Notes: generated from the sequence alone by a model not told the origin. Shown: positions 33,241-43,620, counted from the first letter of the stretch. The stretch: 64,000 bases of DNA from Clostridia bacterium (GCA_017508425.1 JAFVYZ010000028.1:62001-126000); one strand, 5' to 3'. Program-made: numbers and translations.

Positions 33241-33302
33241 TTTACACCTCCAATATCCAGTATATTTTTTCGATATCGGTTGTGTCTCTCTTTGCAATAA
33301 AA

Positions 33303-33327
33303 AAGCACGCGGCAAAGCCGCGTGCTT
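33303..33327 (-). terminator. terminator after gapA
   Basis: AAGCACGCGGC-AAA-GCCGCGTGCTT followed by TTTT on the minus strand. Confidence 0.8.
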
Positions 33328-33344
33328 CATTTTTGATCATTAAA

Positions 33345-34373
33345 TTAGATCTCGGCGAAATACTTAATGGTGCGAACCATCTGGCTGGTGTAGCTGTTCT
33401 CGTTGTCGTACCAAGCAACAACCTGAACCTGGTAGGTCTCGTCGTCGATCTTCGAAACCATGGTCTGGGTTGCATCGAACAGAGAGCCGTAACGCATGCC
33501 GATGATATCGGAGGAAACGATCTCCTCGGTATTGTAGCCGTAGGACTCGGTGGAAGCCGCCTTCATGGCAGCGTTGATGCCGTCCTTGGTTACGTCCTTG
33601 CCCTTAACAACGGCAACCAGGATGGTGGTGGAGCCGGTGCAGGTGGGAACGCGCTGTGCGGAGCCGATGAGCTTGCCATTGAGCTCAGGGATAACAAGGC
33701 CGATGGCCTTTGCAGCACCCGTGGAGTTGGGAACAATGTTCTGTGCGCCGGCGCGTGCACGACGAAGGTCGCCCTTGCGCTGGGGACCGTCAAGGATCAT
33801 CTGGTCACCGGTGTAAGCGTGAACGGTGGTCATGATGCCCGACTGGATGGGTGCGTAGTCGTTAAGAGCCTTTGCCATGGGAGCCAGGCAGTTGGTGGTG
33901 CAGGAAGCAGCCGAGATCACCTGGTCGTCGGCGGTCAAGGTGTTGTGGTTTACGTTGTAAACGATGGTCTTGAGGTCGTTGCCTGCGGGAGCAGAGATAA
34001 CAACCTTCTTTGCACCTGCCTGGATGTGAGCCATGGACTTCTCCTTCGAGGTGTAGAAGCCGGTGCACTCAAGCACAACGTCAACGTCGAGCTTGCCCCA
34101 GGGGCAGTCAGCGGCGTTCTTCTCAGCGTAGATCATAATCTCCTTGCCGTCAACGATGATCGAGTTCTCAGTAGCCTCAACCGTGTGAGCATTCTCACCG
34201 ATTCTACCGCAGTAAGACCCCTGTGCGGTGTCATACTTGAGAAGGTGAGCGAGCATTGCGGGGCTGGTAAGGTCGTTGATAGCGACTACTTCGTAGCCTT
34301 CTGCGCCGAACATCTGACGGAACGCAAGACGGCCGATACGGCCAAAGCCGTTGATAGCAACTTTTACAGACAT
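33345..34373 (-). CDS. gapA: glyceraldehyde-3-phosphate dehydrogenase
   Basis: Glycolytic enzyme, NAD-dependent by the usual pattern. [21 protein letters not shown] is the Rossmann start, [12 protein letters not shown] holds the catalytic Cys, HAYTGDQ the catalytic His region, and [13 protein letters not shown] the C-terminal end. It has 342 residues. Codon choice is very uniform (few rare codons), in line with high expression. It has its own promoter and terminator. Confidence 0.97.
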   Translation of the reverse strand: MSVKVAINGFGRIGRLAFRQMFGAEGYEVVAINDLTSPAMLAHLLKYDTAQGSYCGRIGENAHTVEATENSIIVDGKEIMIYAEKNAADCPWGKLDVDVVLECTGFYTSKEKSMAHIQAGAKKVVISAPAGNDLKTIVYNVNHNTLTADDQVISAASCTTNCLAPMAKALNDYAPIQSGIMTTVHAYTGDQMILDGPQRKGDLRRARAGAQNIVPNSTGAAKAIGLVIPELNGKLIGSAQRVPTCTGSTTILVAVVKGKDVTKDGINAAMKAASTESYGYNTEEIVSSDIIGMRYGSLFDATQTMVSKIDDETYQVQVVAWYDNENSYTSQMVRTIKYFAEI

Positions 34374-34433
34374 TGTAAAAATCCTCCGTTTTATAGTTTT
34401 AATTTTTGGATAATCCATTTGGAACCACTGTAC

Positions 34434-34462
34434 ATTTTACCCTATTTTTACCAAATTGACAA
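34434..34462 (-). promoter_or_regulatory. sigma-A promoter of gapA
   Basis: TTGTCA, 17 bases, TAAAAT on the minus strand, about 60 bp before the ATG. Confidence 0.8.
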
Positions 34463-34563
34463 GGGCTTTGTGAAAAATTCATCATTTTTTTGCAAATTGT
34501 ACATTTTACAGACTTCTAAAGTAGGCAATTTGTGAATTTAATCACAACGGATATACGCTTGCG

Positions 34564-36234
34564 TTATTTTTCAAAAGCCGCACGAAGAAGCCCGTGCTTT
34601 TCGCCCGCCTCGGCCTCGGTGCTGCCGACCACGCAATAATAGTATTTGCACTTCGGCTCGGTGCCGCTGGGGCGCACCGCCACAAAGCTGCCGTCGGATA
34701 AAAGATAGCGAAGGACGTTGGATTGGGGGAACCCTTGGCGGCTCATCTCTTCACCAAGATAATCCTCAACCGCCACTACCGAAAGGTCACCGACCTTGCG
34801 GGGCGGATTTTTTCTGAGGTTTTCAAGCAGCGCGGCAATCTTTGACACACCCGCTGCCCCCTTATGCACCACGTTTGTTTGTGCATCGAGATAATAGCCG
34901 TGCTCACGGTACAGATCCTCGAGCACGTCAAGGAGCGTTTTGCCAAGCCCCTTGTAGTATGCCGCCGCCTCGGCAAGCATCAGCGACGCCTGCACGCCGT
35001 CCTTGTCTCTTGCAAAATCGGAAATCAGGCACCCATAGCTTTCCTCGTAGCCAAAGACGTAGGTAGCGCCGCCCTTGGTTTCATAGGTATGGATCTTATC
35101 TCCGATAAATTTAAAGCCCGTGAGCGTTTTTTCCACCCGCACGCCATATTTTTCGCAAATGCGGTCGCCAAGCGTTGAGGTCACAATGGTGTTGCACATC
35201 ACGGCATCGGCGGGAAGCGTGCCCTGCTCCTTGCGCGTAGAGAAAATATATTCAAGCAAAATAGCGCCTGATTGGTTGCCGGTCAGGAGCGTGTAGCCCT
35301 TGCCATCCTTGACGGCAACGCCAAGGCGATCGCAGTCGGGGTCGGTGGTAATGGCAATATCTGCCCCCGTTTTTTGGGCATAGTCAAGTGAGAGATCATA
35401 CGCTGCGGGAACCTCGGGGTTCGGGTTCTTCGTTTGGCTGAACTCGGGGTCGGGATCGCATTGCTCAAGCACGGGTATGACGTTGTAGCCGCAGCGACCG
35501 AGCACCTCGCGCACGGGCAGATTTCCCGTACCGTGCTGGGGGGAATATACCACCGCGAGGTCTTTAGCGCATACGTCGGGGCGCAAGCGAATGCCCATGA
35601 CCGCCTCATAATATGCCTCGTCCAGCTCCTTCGGGAGCACCGAAATGAGGTCGCCCGCCTCGTCGGGAGAAAGCGCCTTTACGGAAAGCGGATCGTCGAT
35701 CTCGCTGATCATATCAATGAGAATGTCCGTGAGGTGGGGCATAAGCTGACAGCCGTTTTCGTCATACACCTTATAGCCGTTATATTCCTTCGGATTGTGT
35801 GAGGCGGTGATCATAATGCCACCCACCGCTTTCTTCACGCGCACCGCGAAGGAAAGCTCGGGGGTCGGACGCAATGCATTGAATACGAAGGCGCGAATGC
35901 CTTCATGGGCCAAAACCCCTGCCGCATCCATGCAAAACTCACGGCTCATGCGGCGATTGTCGTGTGCAATGACCACACCTCGCGTAGCGGCGGCATCTCC
36001 AAACACCTTCTTTAAGTATCTGGCAAATCCAAGCGTTGCCTTGCGCACAGTGTAGCAATTCAGGCGATTTGTGCCCGCACCGATGAGATCGCGCATACCC
36101 GCCGTGCCAAAGGCAAGGTTGCGATAAAAGCGATCATAGATCTCGTTTTCATCACCCTTGATGCCCTCAAGCTCCTCTCTGGTTTTGGGATCTGCTTGCT
36201 CTAACCACTTTTGATAAAGCTCCGTTGTGTTCAT
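34564..36234 (-). CDS. phospho-sugar mutase (phosphoglucomutase, PgcA-like)
   Basis: Interconverts glucose-1-P and glucose-6-P, or mannose phosphates. The 556-residue protein has the four-domain order: FGTAGMRDLIGAGTNRLN, GIMITASHNPKEYNGYKVYD with the phosphoserine, TTDPDCDRLGVAV (metal loop), GYEESYGCLISDFARDKDG (sugar specificity) and VRPSGTEPKCKYYY (phosphate). The length and the GEEMSRQGFPQSNVLRYLL region are those of PgcA/YbbT-type Firmicutes enzymes. It would supply UDP-glucose for envelope glycans and lipids. Confidence 0.92.
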   Translation of the reverse strand: MNTTELYQKWLEQADPKTREELEGIKGDENEIYDRFYRNLAFGTAGMRDLIGAGTNRLNCYTVRKATLGFARYLKKVFGDAAATRGVVIAHDNRRMSREFCMDAAGVLAHEGIRAFVFNALRPTPELSFAVRVKKAVGGIMITASHNPKEYNGYKVYDENGCQLMPHLTDILIDMISEIDDPLSVKALSPDEAGDLISVLPKELDEAYYEAVMGIRLRPDVCAKDLAVVYSPQHGTGNLPVREVLGRCGYNVIPVLEQCDPDPEFSQTKNPNPEVPAAYDLSLDYAQKTGADIAITTDPDCDRLGVAVKDGKGYTLLTGNQSGAILLEYIFSTRKEQGTLPADAVMCNTIVTSTLGDRICEKYGVRVEKTLTGFKFIGDKIHTYETKGGATYVFGYEESYGCLISDFARDKDGVQASLMLAEAAAYYKGLGKTLLDVLEDLYREHGYYLDAQTNVVHKGAAGVSKIAALLENLRKNPPRKVGDLSVVAVEDYLGEEMSRQGFPQSNVLRYLLSDGSFVAVRPSGTEPKCKYYYCVVGSTEAEAGEKHGLLRAAFEK

Positions 36235-36265
36235 ATTTGTTCCCCTTTCGTAGAGTTCTGTTATT

Positions 36266-36294
36266 ATTTTAACACATCGCTGTCAAAAAAGCAA
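36266..36294 (-). promoter_or_regulatory. sigma-A promoter of the phospho-sugar mutase gene
   Basis: TTGCTT, 17 bases, TAAAAT on the minus strand, about 30 bp before the ATG. Confidence 0.65.
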
Positions 36295-36336
36295 ATGAAT
36301 TTTGAATTTTTTCTTACCTTTGTCGTCAACACGCCC

Positions 36337-36365
36337 TTGACAAGCGGTTTATTTTTAATTATAAT
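36337..36365 (+). promoter_or_regulatory. sigma-A promoter of proS
   Basis: TTGACA, 17 bases, TATAAT, exact consensus, 55 bp before the ATG. The leader is too short for a T-box. Confidence 0.9.
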
Positions 36366-36419
36366 GTAACATATATCAAGATATGCGTGCTTTGTGGGAA
36401 AGCACGGAAAGGATCCGAA

Positions 36420-37859
36420 ATGGCAAAAGAGAAAAAACTGGTTGAGCAGATCACCGCGATGGACGAGGATTTTGCAAAATGGTACACCGACGTTGTAAAA
36501 AAGGCAGAGCTGATGGATTATTCGAGCGTCAAGGGCTGTATGATCCTGCGCCCCTACGGCTATGCCATTTGGGAGAATATTCAAAAGGATCTTGACGCAC
36601 GCTTCAAGAAAACGGGACACGAGAACGTCTATATGCCGATGTTCATCCCCGAAAGCCTTCTGACGAAGGAAAAGGACCACGTGGAGGGCTTCGCGCCCGA
36701 ATGCGCTTGGGTAACCTATGGCGGCGACACCAAGCTGACCGAGCGCCTGGCCGTGCGCCCGACCTCCGAAACCTTGTTTTGCGAGCATTTTAAGACCGTC
36801 ATTCAATCCTACAGAGATCTGCCGAAGCTCTACAATCAGTGGTGCTCGGTGGTGCGCTGGGAAAAGACCACGCGCCCGTTCCTTCGCACGTCCGAGTTCC
36901 TGTGGCAGGAGGGTCACACCATGCACGAGACCGCCGAGGAGGCCAAGGCCGAGACCCTGCAGATGCTCGGCATCTACCGTGATTTTTACCTCGAGTCGCT
37001 CGCCATTCCCGCCATCACGGGTCAAAAGACCGACAAGGAAAAGTTTGCAGGCGCGGAAGCCACCTATACTATTGAGCCGATGATGCACAACGGCGTCGCG
37101 CTCCAGGGCGGCACCTCGCACTACTTCGGCGACGGCTTCGCCAAGGCGTTCGACATCACCTACGCCGCACGCGACAACACCGTAAAATATCCCCACCAGA
37201 CCTCTTGGGGCGTTTCGACCCGTATGATCGGCGCGATCATTATGACGCACGGCGACGACAACGGCCTCATTCTCCCCCCCGCGATCGCCCCCATTCAGGT
37301 GGCCATCATTCCCGTAGCGCAGCACAAGGAGGGCGTGCTTGAAAAGGCAAACGAGATCAAAGAGCGCCTTGCCAAGACGATGCGCGTAAAGCTCGACGAC
37401 AGCGACCAGTCCACGGGCTGGAAGTTCAGCCAGTACGAGATGAAGGGTGTGCCCGTTCGTCTTGAAATTGGTCCCAAGGATATTGAGAACAACTCCTGCG
37501 TGCTCGTCAGCCGCGTCACGCGCGAAAAGAAGTTTGTATCGCTTGACAACGTTGAGGCAGAGGTTGCCGCGATGCTCGAGCAGGTCCACGGCGAGCTTGT
37601 GGCACGCGCCACCAAGAACCTCGCGGAGAAAACCCACGTGGCAACCACCCTTGAGGAGTTTCTCGACGTGGCCGAAAACAAGCCCGGCTTTATCAAGGCC
37701 ATGTGGTGCGGCGATGCCTCTTGTGAGGACGCGATCAAGGACAAAACAGGGGGCGTCAAATCCCGTTGCATCCCCTTCACCGAGGAAAAGCTCTCCGACA
37801 AATGCGTGTGCTGCGGCAAGCCGGCCAAGCATATGGTCGTTTGGGGCCGACAGTACTAA
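36420..37859 (+). CDS. proS: prolyl-tRNA synthetase, type 3 (short, archaeal-like)
   Basis: Charges tRNA-Pro. The protein has 479 residues and lacks the editing insertion of the long bacterial type. Class II motifs are seen: motif 1 around [45 protein letters not shown], motif 2 [26 protein letters not shown], and motif 3 [24 protein letters not shown]. The C-terminal zinc-like domain has [17 protein letters not shown]...[18 protein letters not shown]. Start ATG follows GGAAAGGATCCGAA. Confidence 0.96.
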   Translation: MAKEKKLVEQITAMDEDFAKWYTDVVKKAELMDYSSVKGCMILRPYGYAIWENIQKDLDARFKKTGHENVYMPMFIPESLLTKEKDHVEGFAPECAWVTYGGDTKLTERLAVRPTSETLFCEHFKTVIQSYRDLPKLYNQWCSVVRWEKTTRPFLRTSEFLWQEGHTMHETAEEAKAETLQMLGIYRDFYLESLAIPAITGQKTDKEKFAGAEATYTIEPMMHNGVALQGGTSHYFGDGFAKAFDITYAARDNTVKYPHQTSWGVSTRMIGAIIMTHGDDNGLILPPAIAPIQVAIIPVAQHKEGVLEKANEIKERLAKTMRVKLDDSDQSTGWKFSQYEMKGVPVRLEIGPKDIENNSCVLVSRVTREKKFVSLDNVEAEVAAMLEQVHGELVARATKNLAEKTHVATTLEEFLDVAENKPGFIKAMWCGDASCEDAIKDKTGGVKSRCIPFTEEKLSDKCVCCGKPAKHMVVWGRQY

Positions 37860-37927
37860 TTAAGGGGACGCTTCATTCGCGCCGACCAAAAACACACACT
37901 TAATATGTTTTGAGTGCGAACAAAAAC

Positions 37928-37958
37928 AACCGCCCGTGGCAATTTGCCACGGGCGGTT
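37928..37958. terminator. bidirectional terminator
   Basis: AACCGCCCGTGGC-AATTT-GCCACGGGCGGTT with flanking A and T runs, between convergent genes. Confidence 0.85.
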
Positions 37959-37969
37959 TTCATTTTGGC

Positions 37970-40900
37970 TTAATTCTCTTGCAATTCAACCGTCAAATCA
38001 CCAAGCCCCAAGGGCACCAGCTGGAAGCTGTTGGTGGTAAACTCGGTATCGTATTCGGTGCACTCGCTGTTCTCAAAATCGTAGTGCCACGTGGTTCTGC
38101 TGCACCCCGTGGGGTCAAAATCAAGCATATGTGAGGGGCCGAACATGTTACGGAAGGTGCCGATCAAGCGGATCTTGATCTCATTTTCCGCACCCGTTTT
38201 CAGCTTATCCTTCGGCAAGATCAGCGCATAGGGGTCGCGATCGATGTATCCCACGCGCTCGCCGTTGAGGAACACCGCCGACGTGCACCCGTTAAACGTG
38301 CCCACATGAAGCGTGACGTTTTTGCCCTGTAGCATATTCTCATCAAGCGAAAGGCCGGCGGTATATTCCACAGCGCCCGGATAAAAGAGATAGCCACGGG
38401 AGGCAATATCGGCACTCGGCGTCGGCTCACCCGTTCGAGGTGCCATGAAGAACTGCTTACCAAAACGAATGATGCCTGCCGTAGTGGGATACTCACACGC
38501 ACCCTCCACAAGGAAGTCGCCGAGCAAATGCACGCGCTCAAGATCAACACCCACGGGGGCGCGGAAAAGCTCGAACAGGTGCTTCATATCGTCGGACGGG
38601 GGCAGGGCGATCTGGGGCTTGGTATAGCGCGAAATTTCGATCACGTTCTCGCCCGTTTTCGCAACATCCGGGAGCTCTACCACACGGAAGGCAGGGGAAT
38701 AATACGACGCCTCGGTTTTGGTGTCAACAGGCGTGCCGTTGTAGCTGACCCGACACTCCTCAGCGTCCTCAAGCACCAGCTTCAAGCCCTTGGGGGCAAA
38801 GGTAGTAGTAAATCGGAAGCGCAGGGTGATATTGCCCTCATATTCCGCGCGCTTGAGCTTTTCCACCACGCGCTCGATCGGCATTTCCTTGGGGTAAAAC
38901 TCGTTCATTTCCTCGGTTTTGTAAGAGCAAATCTCGAGGGTCATGACATTGTCGCCCTTGACCTCACAGCGGGAGGCCGCGAGCGGCACCAAGGTGGTGG
39001 GCTTTGCCACCGCGCGCGCGGTGGGCAGAACCTCATCAGTCGGCTCGGTGAACACAAGCGTTGCGCCACCAATGGGGTTGGTAAACGGGATCACGGTCTT
39101 GCCGTTCTCGCCATAGGTAGCAAGCGGCAAAATCTTGCCCCGTTCGGCATCAAAGCAATACGCGCGATGTGCGCCGGGGAGCACAAGCTCGCCCTTCTTT
39201 TCTCTGCGGCAATTGCCGTTGTGCACAAAGAAATAGTGCGCCTCACCATCCTCGCGATGATTGATGACGGTCTCGGACAGATCGGTATCACAACGGTACT
39301 CAAACTGCTGTTGAGCGCACACCTTCAGCGCACGGATCAGCTCCTCGTTGGTTGCAAAGCGCTCGACATTTGGCAGTGCCGCGATCCTCTCGGCAAGTAT
39401 GGCATCTTCCCTACCGTCAAGGCGCGTAGGGAATGCGCCCTTCACATAAAGTCGGCCGCCGCTTCTTGCAAAATCCTCGATCATCGCGAGGGCCTTGGTC
39501 GAGAGCACCTCGTTGTCGGCCAGCACCAGCGTACCGTAAGACATCCGGCCCACCGTAAAGCGGCCGTTTTTCTGAGCCGTGCCCATCACGTTCAGGGTTG
39601 AGAGATCGGCAAAATGGAACGGGATCTGCGCGCCGTAGAGCTGCACGACCAGGCGGTAATAGGCTTCGTCATAATCGCGCACCGTTTGGCGTCCATTTTC
39701 ATTATTCGGGTCAACAAGGCCGCTAAAAAGACCATACGCCGTTTCAAGCGGGTGAAGGATCGCGATATCATTCGCGCACTCGCCCGTGCTGATAAAGCTC
39801 GAGACCCTCGCCACGTAATCCTTGACGTTTCTGAAATTCTCCCAAAACGGCTGATAGCGGTTAAAGGTTTGGGGATAGAAGCGCTTGCGGAAGCCGCGGG
39901 GGGAGTAAAAGAGCGCGTGCATGCATTGGTGATTGATGCCGTTGGCGGCAAAGAAATCAAACAAGTGCATCTGATCACGGAAATTAAATCCGGGGGACGT
40001 GACGCCGTACATCTCACACAGCTTCAGCTTTTTACCTGCCTGCTCAGCGGCGGAGCTGCATTGGATCGCCGACATATGGAGCGAGCGCTCGATATAGCGG
40101 CGGCGCTCCTTTTCGTATGCCAGCTGAGGCTTATCGTACCAGTCACACGCCGAGCGGAGCATATCAACGCCGGGCACGTCAAAATACTTAAAGAAGGACA
40201 TACACCCCGCCGCCTGTGCGATCTGCATCACAAGCTGCTCCTCACCCATCAGATGTCCGGCAAAGGATAGACCGTGCGCGTGGCACCAGTCGCGCACCTT
40301 AGTGTAGTAGTTCCCCTCCATGGTATCGCGCAAGTAGGTAAAATAGTCGTAACGGACCTTCTTGTAATCGCCCACCTCAAAGTAAAGCGAGGAAATATGA
40401 TCCTTGATGCTGTATCCGTATTTCACGGCAAATTTCTCATCAAGATCGGGCGACCAGGTGAGGTAACGGTTATCAAAGCGCGGCTCGTCAAGCCAAACCG
40501 CAATAACCGTCTTTCCAAAATCATCGGTAAATCCCGCCCACATCTCCTCATAGGCAGTATGGATATAATAATCGACAGATCGCGAATCGAGCATATTCAC
40601 GGTCGCGGGAGCAACCACGTCGGTAAATGCCGTGTCCCCATAGGTAGAAAGCACACGCTCCTCACCTGTGAGCTTTGCCACCTTCACGGGTACGATGCGG
40701 TGAAGTGCATATTCACGGGGGAGTGCCGGGTATGCCGAGGGCATAAAGCCCGCTTGCAGCACGATCTTAAGGCCGCATTTCTTCGCCGCCTCAACAGCCA
40801 CGCGCACGCTGTGCTTAAAGCCCTCGCCGGGGTAATCGGAAATAAGGCCGTTATAGGTGCGGAAAATGACCGAATAAAGCCCTTTCTCGCGAAATTCAAA

Positions 40901-41002
40901 AATTTGCTTTTCGATTTCGCCGTCCTCGAGCTTATCGTTGACCATATAAAGATCCATCCCGCGGAACCGATCCGCCGGATTTACAAAAGGATACTCCTTC
41001 AT
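37970..41002 (-). CDS. large glycoside-hydrolase-like protein (GH106-like?)
   Basis: A 1010-residue protein without signal peptide or membrane segment, thus cytosolic. The first half looks like a TIM barrel: GMDLYMVNDKLEDGEIEKQI, FGKTVIAVWLDEPRFDNRYLTWS with a possible acid Glu, KVRYDYFTYLRDTMEGNYYTKVRDWCHAHGLSFAGHLMGEEQL, and MHALFYSPRGFRKRFYP. A middle part (about 420-600) resembles a glutamine-amidotransferase-like or beta/alpha domain. The end has two beta-sandwich regions, the last with VFLNGERVGYIDRDPYALILP and GENEIKIRLIGTFRNMFGPSH-like text, as in sugar-binding domains. The layout recalls GH106 alpha-L-rhamnosidases, but I cannot confirm the family. It overlaps the esterase gene by ATGA, so they act together on an acetylated oligosaccharide that has been imported. 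Confidence 0.6.
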   Translation of the reverse strand: MKEYPFVNPADRFRGMDLYMVNDKLEDGEIEKQIFEFREKGLYSVIFRTYNGLISDYPGEGFKHSVRVAVEAAKKCGLKIVLQAGFMPSAYPALPREYALHRIVPVKVAKLTGEERVLSTYGDTAFTDVVAPATVNMLDSRSVDYYIHTAYEEMWAGFTDDFGKTVIAVWLDEPRFDNRYLTWSPDLDEKFAVKYGYSIKDHISSLYFEVGDYKKVRYDYFTYLRDTMEGNYYTKVRDWCHAHGLSFAGHLMGEEQLVMQIAQAAGCMSFFKYFDVPGVDMLRSACDWYDKPQLAYEKERRRYIERSLHMSAIQCSSAAEQAGKKLKLCEMYGVTSPGFNFRDQMHLFDFFAANGINHQCMHALFYSPRGFRKRFYPQTFNRYQPFWENFRNVKDYVARVSSFISTGECANDIAILHPLETAYGLFSGLVDPNNENGRQTVRDYDEAYYRLVVQLYGAQIPFHFADLSTLNVMGTAQKNGRFTVGRMSYGTLVLADNEVLSTKALAMIEDFARSGGRLYVKGAFPTRLDGREDAILAERIAALPNVERFATNEELIRALKVCAQQQFEYRCDTDLSETVINHREDGEAHYFFVHNGNCRREKKGELVLPGAHRAYCFDAERGKILPLATYGENGKTVIPFTNPIGGATLVFTEPTDEVLPTARAVAKPTTLVPLAASRCEVKGDNVMTLEICSYKTEEMNEFYPKEMPIERVVEKLKRAEYEGNITLRFRFTTTFAPKGLKLVLEDAEECRVSYNGTPVDTKTEASYYSPAFRVVELPDVAKTGENVIEISRYTKPQIALPPSDDMKHLFELFRAPVGVDLERVHLLGDFLVEGACEYPTTAGIIRFGKQFFMAPRTGEPTPSADIASRGYLFYPGAVEYTAGLSLDENMLQGKNVTLHVGTFNGCTSAVFLNGERVGYIDRDPYALILPKDKLKTGAENEIKIRLIGTFRNMFGPSHMLDFDPTGCSRTTWHYDFENSECTEYDTEFTTNSFQLVPLGLGDLTVELQEN

Positions 41003-42111
41003 GTTGCTTTCTCTCCTTCCTTCAGCGACCGTACATTTTCGGGCTCAAGCAAGGGTTCCTTGCCCTCCCATAGTACGCGGCAAAGATTTTTTGTAGCGTG
41101 TGCGGCAATCACCGAAAAGCCCTTTTCGTTGATATGCTGATTTTGAAATCCAAAAAAGCTATCTCGGCAATTTTGATATTCGGCAGTGGGGGGTGACACA
41201 AACCAATCGCTGTCGTTATGGCCCTTAAAAGGCAGATAAGACCCCACACGGGTAAGCATAAAGGCATCGTCGTGTGCTTTTACAAAGCGCTCCTGCGCCA
41301 GCATGATCTCGATAACCTCGGGCTTGCCGAAAAAGCCAACACGAATGCAAAAGAACCGCGTAAAGCCGCATTTTTTCAGCTCCTGCCATAAAATATCAAG
41401 CGCAATTTCGTACTCCACGGCACTGCTACGGGCGGCATCTCCCTCACCCTGCAGCCAAAAGAAGCAACGCTCCGACAGCTCATCGTCAGAAAAGCGGTGT
41501 GTCGCATCGGCAAAAAAATCCGCACATTTTTCAAAGAAATAATCCGCCGCCCCCTTCATACGATACACAGGCGAGATGGTTTCCTGATACTGCGTGCCGT
41601 TTTGACGGTTGTATGCCGCCATGCGCCTTGTATACTCAAGTGCCATATCATCGGTAAAATAATGCGACACACGCACAGCTCCCTTGGCAATATGCGCATA
41701 AGCACAAGCACCGCCCGCGCGCTCATATTCCTCCACCAAAAGGGGGGCCAGGGTGGCACCGGGCTGTGCCGTTGCCTCAGAAAAAACAGCAAAGGGCTGC
41801 TCGGTCTTTTTCTCATCTGACAAAATTGAGCACATAGCGGGGCAAAAATACGTATTATGACGGAAATCAGCAAGGATGCTGTTTCCCGCACCGTCACACA
41901 TATCACTCGCGTAGGCACGGGCAATGTCCTTGTAGGAAAACTCGCCCGCAGGATACCCTCCCGGCACAAACTCCCCGCGCGCCGCGCCGAGGCGGCGCGG
42001 CTTGTGCTTATATTCGTAGGAGCGGCTGATCTTTGGGGTGTGCTTCGGCATATATACTGCCGCACCCATCATATTGGATTGCCCCGCAAACACAAAAAGC
42101 TCTCGTTTCAT
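40999..42111 (-). CDS. SASA-type carbohydrate acetylesterase
   Basis: A 370-residue SGNH protein of the sialate O-acetylesterase-related group (DUF303). MKRELFVFAGQSNMMGAAVYMP has the FxGQSNM block with the serine, RCFFWLQGEGDAARSSAVEYE the WxQGExD block, and FGFQNQHINEKGFSVIAAHA the final Asp/His region. No signal peptide, so it acts inside on imported sugars. Its stop overlaps the start of the large glycoside-hydrolase-like gene, and it follows the isomerase gene by 4 bp. Confidence 0.82.
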   Translation of the reverse strand: MKRELFVFAGQSNMMGAAVYMPKHTPKISRSYEYKHKPRRLGAARGEFVPGGYPAGEFSYKDIARAYASDMCDGAGNSILADFRHNTYFCPAMCSILSDEKKTEQPFAVFSEATAQPGATLAPLLVEEYERAGGACAYAHIAKGAVRVSHYFTDDMALEYTRRMAAYNRQNGTQYQETISPVYRMKGAADYFFEKCADFFADATHRFSDDELSERCFFWLQGEGDAARSSAVEYEIALDILWQELKKCGFTRFFCIRVGFFGKPEVIEIMLAQERFVKAHDDAFMLTRVGSYLPFKGHNDSDWFVSPPTAEYQNCRDSFFGFQNQHINEKGFSVIAAHATKNLCRVLWEGKEPLLEPENVRSLKEGEKAT

Positions 42112-42115
42112 ACGT

Positions 42116-43561
42116 TTACCTCACGATGACAGCTTCGATCCCCAGCACGTCTGCAATTTTTTTGATCGTCATGGCGTGATGGCCAACGCCCAGAGCGAAG
42201 TGGTGCGTCGGGCCCTCCATGACCCATTTCTTAATAAAGGTCTTGGTATCGGGCAAGAAAAATCCGCGCGTGTTGGTATTGCCCGTCGGCGGGATCGGAC
42301 CCTTTTTCGATTCGCCCTCACCGATGACAAACTTGCATTTACCGTTTGCGTCGGTGGTAATGCCGAGCATGGTAATGGGACCTTCCTTGATCTTAAACTC
42401 AACCGAAGCACCGCGCCCGGGCTTGCCGTGGTACTTTTTCAGACTGCGAAGCACGGGCTTGCCTTCTGCAATGCGCAGGTGATGCGGACCGTCGTGCCCG
42501 ACAAGAATAAAGTCGCCTGCAAAATCAAACGGGTGGAGCTCGGCAAAGCTGCCGCCGATATCGAGCTTGTCCATAATAAACATCGCAATGCAGGTCTTCA
42601 GATCGTACTCGCCGCACATCGAAAAGCCCTGTGCCGCAAGAATGGAGTTGCCGACAATAAGCGTCGAAGCCGTTTTTCTCGCCTCGCTCCCCTCCATACC
42701 CTCATAATAGTATGCAAGACCGTTTAAGCGATGCTTTTCGATGAAGCGGTCAAGGGCGCACGCAGTGGTCGCCGCATCGGTAAGATCGGCGTCGGTGAGC
42801 TTTTCGGTTACGGGATCGGATTTCGGGTCGGGCGTGTCAAATTCGCGCAGGATAAGTGCGCGCTTCGCTTCGATCTGTGCCTCCGTCACGTCACGGCGGA
42901 GAGCCGTCAGCTCATCGAGCTCCAGGAGCGGCACGTGAAGCCCAAAGGCGGCCGAAATGGCGGTGGGGTCCGCGTGCATATCGTACATCGACTCGAGCAC
43001 GTGACCCATCAGGCCGATGCGTGCACCGCGCAGGGCGTGCAGAACCTTGGCGATCTCGCACCACTCGCGGATCTCAGCATCTGCCTGCTCGTCACCGTGA
43101 AGCGTACCGATCACCGTATCGGTAATGGGTGCACCCAGGCGAATCGCAACGCCCGTAAATTCGGGCACGGAGCAGATGTTATCGTTTTGCAGCTGCAGGA
43201 AGGTCGATGCCTTGGTGTAATCAAGCGCCTCGCGCGGCTGGAGCGCGAGGAGCACCATCGGTGCGATCTTCTCGCGAATGATGGGGGCCACCACCGAGGA
43301 GGTCGCGTAGGTCACCATATTGCAAAAAATAACATCGGGTGCGGCGCCCTTGAGGCCTGCGACGATCTCGTAGGCACGCTCGCTACTGTCCACCATGCCG
43401 AAGTCCACCACCTCAACACCGTTTGCTTTGATTTTTTGAACCATTTCGGCGTGGTAGCCGAGCAGGCTGTCAAGAAGCCCGTCAAACTGCCCCCAATATG
43501 TGGCGTGTCCGACGCAAAATGTTGCCACGCGCGCCGTTCTTTCGTATGTACGTTCGATCAT
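42116..43561 (-). CDS. L-arabinose/L-fucose isomerase family protein
   Basis: A 481-residue sugar isomerase-fold protein. Landmarks are ATFCVGHATYWGQFDGLLDSLLGYH at the N-terminus, APDVIFCNMVTYATSSVVAPI, ARIGLMGHVLESMYDMHADPT, NGLAYYYEGMEGSEARK, FSMCGEYDLKTCIAMFIMD and HHFALGVGHHAMTIKKIADVLGIE. The two His in GVGHHA and Glu/Asp residues resemble the metal site of these isomerases. The exact aldose is unclear; with a GH106-like partner, rhamnose, fucose or arabinose are all possible. A divergent AraC gene probably controls it. Confidence 0.8.
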   Translation of the reverse strand: MIERTYERTARVATFCVGHATYWGQFDGLLDSLLGYHAEMVQKIKANGVEVVDFGMVDSSERAYEIVAGLKGAAPDVIFCNMVTYATSSVVAPIIREKIAPMVLLALQPREALDYTKASTFLQLQNDNICSVPEFTGVAIRLGAPITDTVIGTLHGDEQADAEIREWCEIAKVLHALRGARIGLMGHVLESMYDMHADPTAISAAFGLHVPLLELDELTALRRDVTEAQIEAKRALILREFDTPDPKSDPVTEKLTDADLTDAATTACALDRFIEKHRLNGLAYYYEGMEGSEARKTASTLIVGNSILAAQGFSMCGEYDLKTCIAMFIMDKLDIGGSFAELHPFDFAGDFILVGHDGPHHLRIAEGKPVLRSLKKYHGKPGRGASVEFKIKEGPITMLGITTDANGKCKFVIGEGESKKGPIPPTGNTNTRGFFLPDTKTFIKKWVMEGPTHHFALGVGHHAMTIKKIADVLGIEAVIVR

Positions 43562-43591
43562 AAATAATTCCTCCTAAAATATATTTTCCTC

Positions 43592-43620
43592 TTGATTATA
43601 ACAAAATCCCGTGCTATAAT
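43592..43620. promoter_or_regulatory. face-to-face promoters between isomerase and AraC genes
   Basis: Plus strand: TTGATT, 17 bases, TATAAT for the regulator. Minus strand: weak TCGATT, 17 bases, TATAAT (43595-43623) for the isomerase operon, so each -10 box overlaps the other -35 box. The near palindrome TTGATTATA...TATAATCGA makes the two directions symmetric, and polymerase can occupy only one at a time. Confidence 0.65.

Noticed and set aside
36366..36419. T-box or other riboswitch before proS
   Set aside because: The leader is only about 50 bases with no T-box core or specifier stem.
36264..37832. 522-codon open frame on the minus strand over proS
   Set aside because: proS is certain on the plus strand with promoter and terminator in place.
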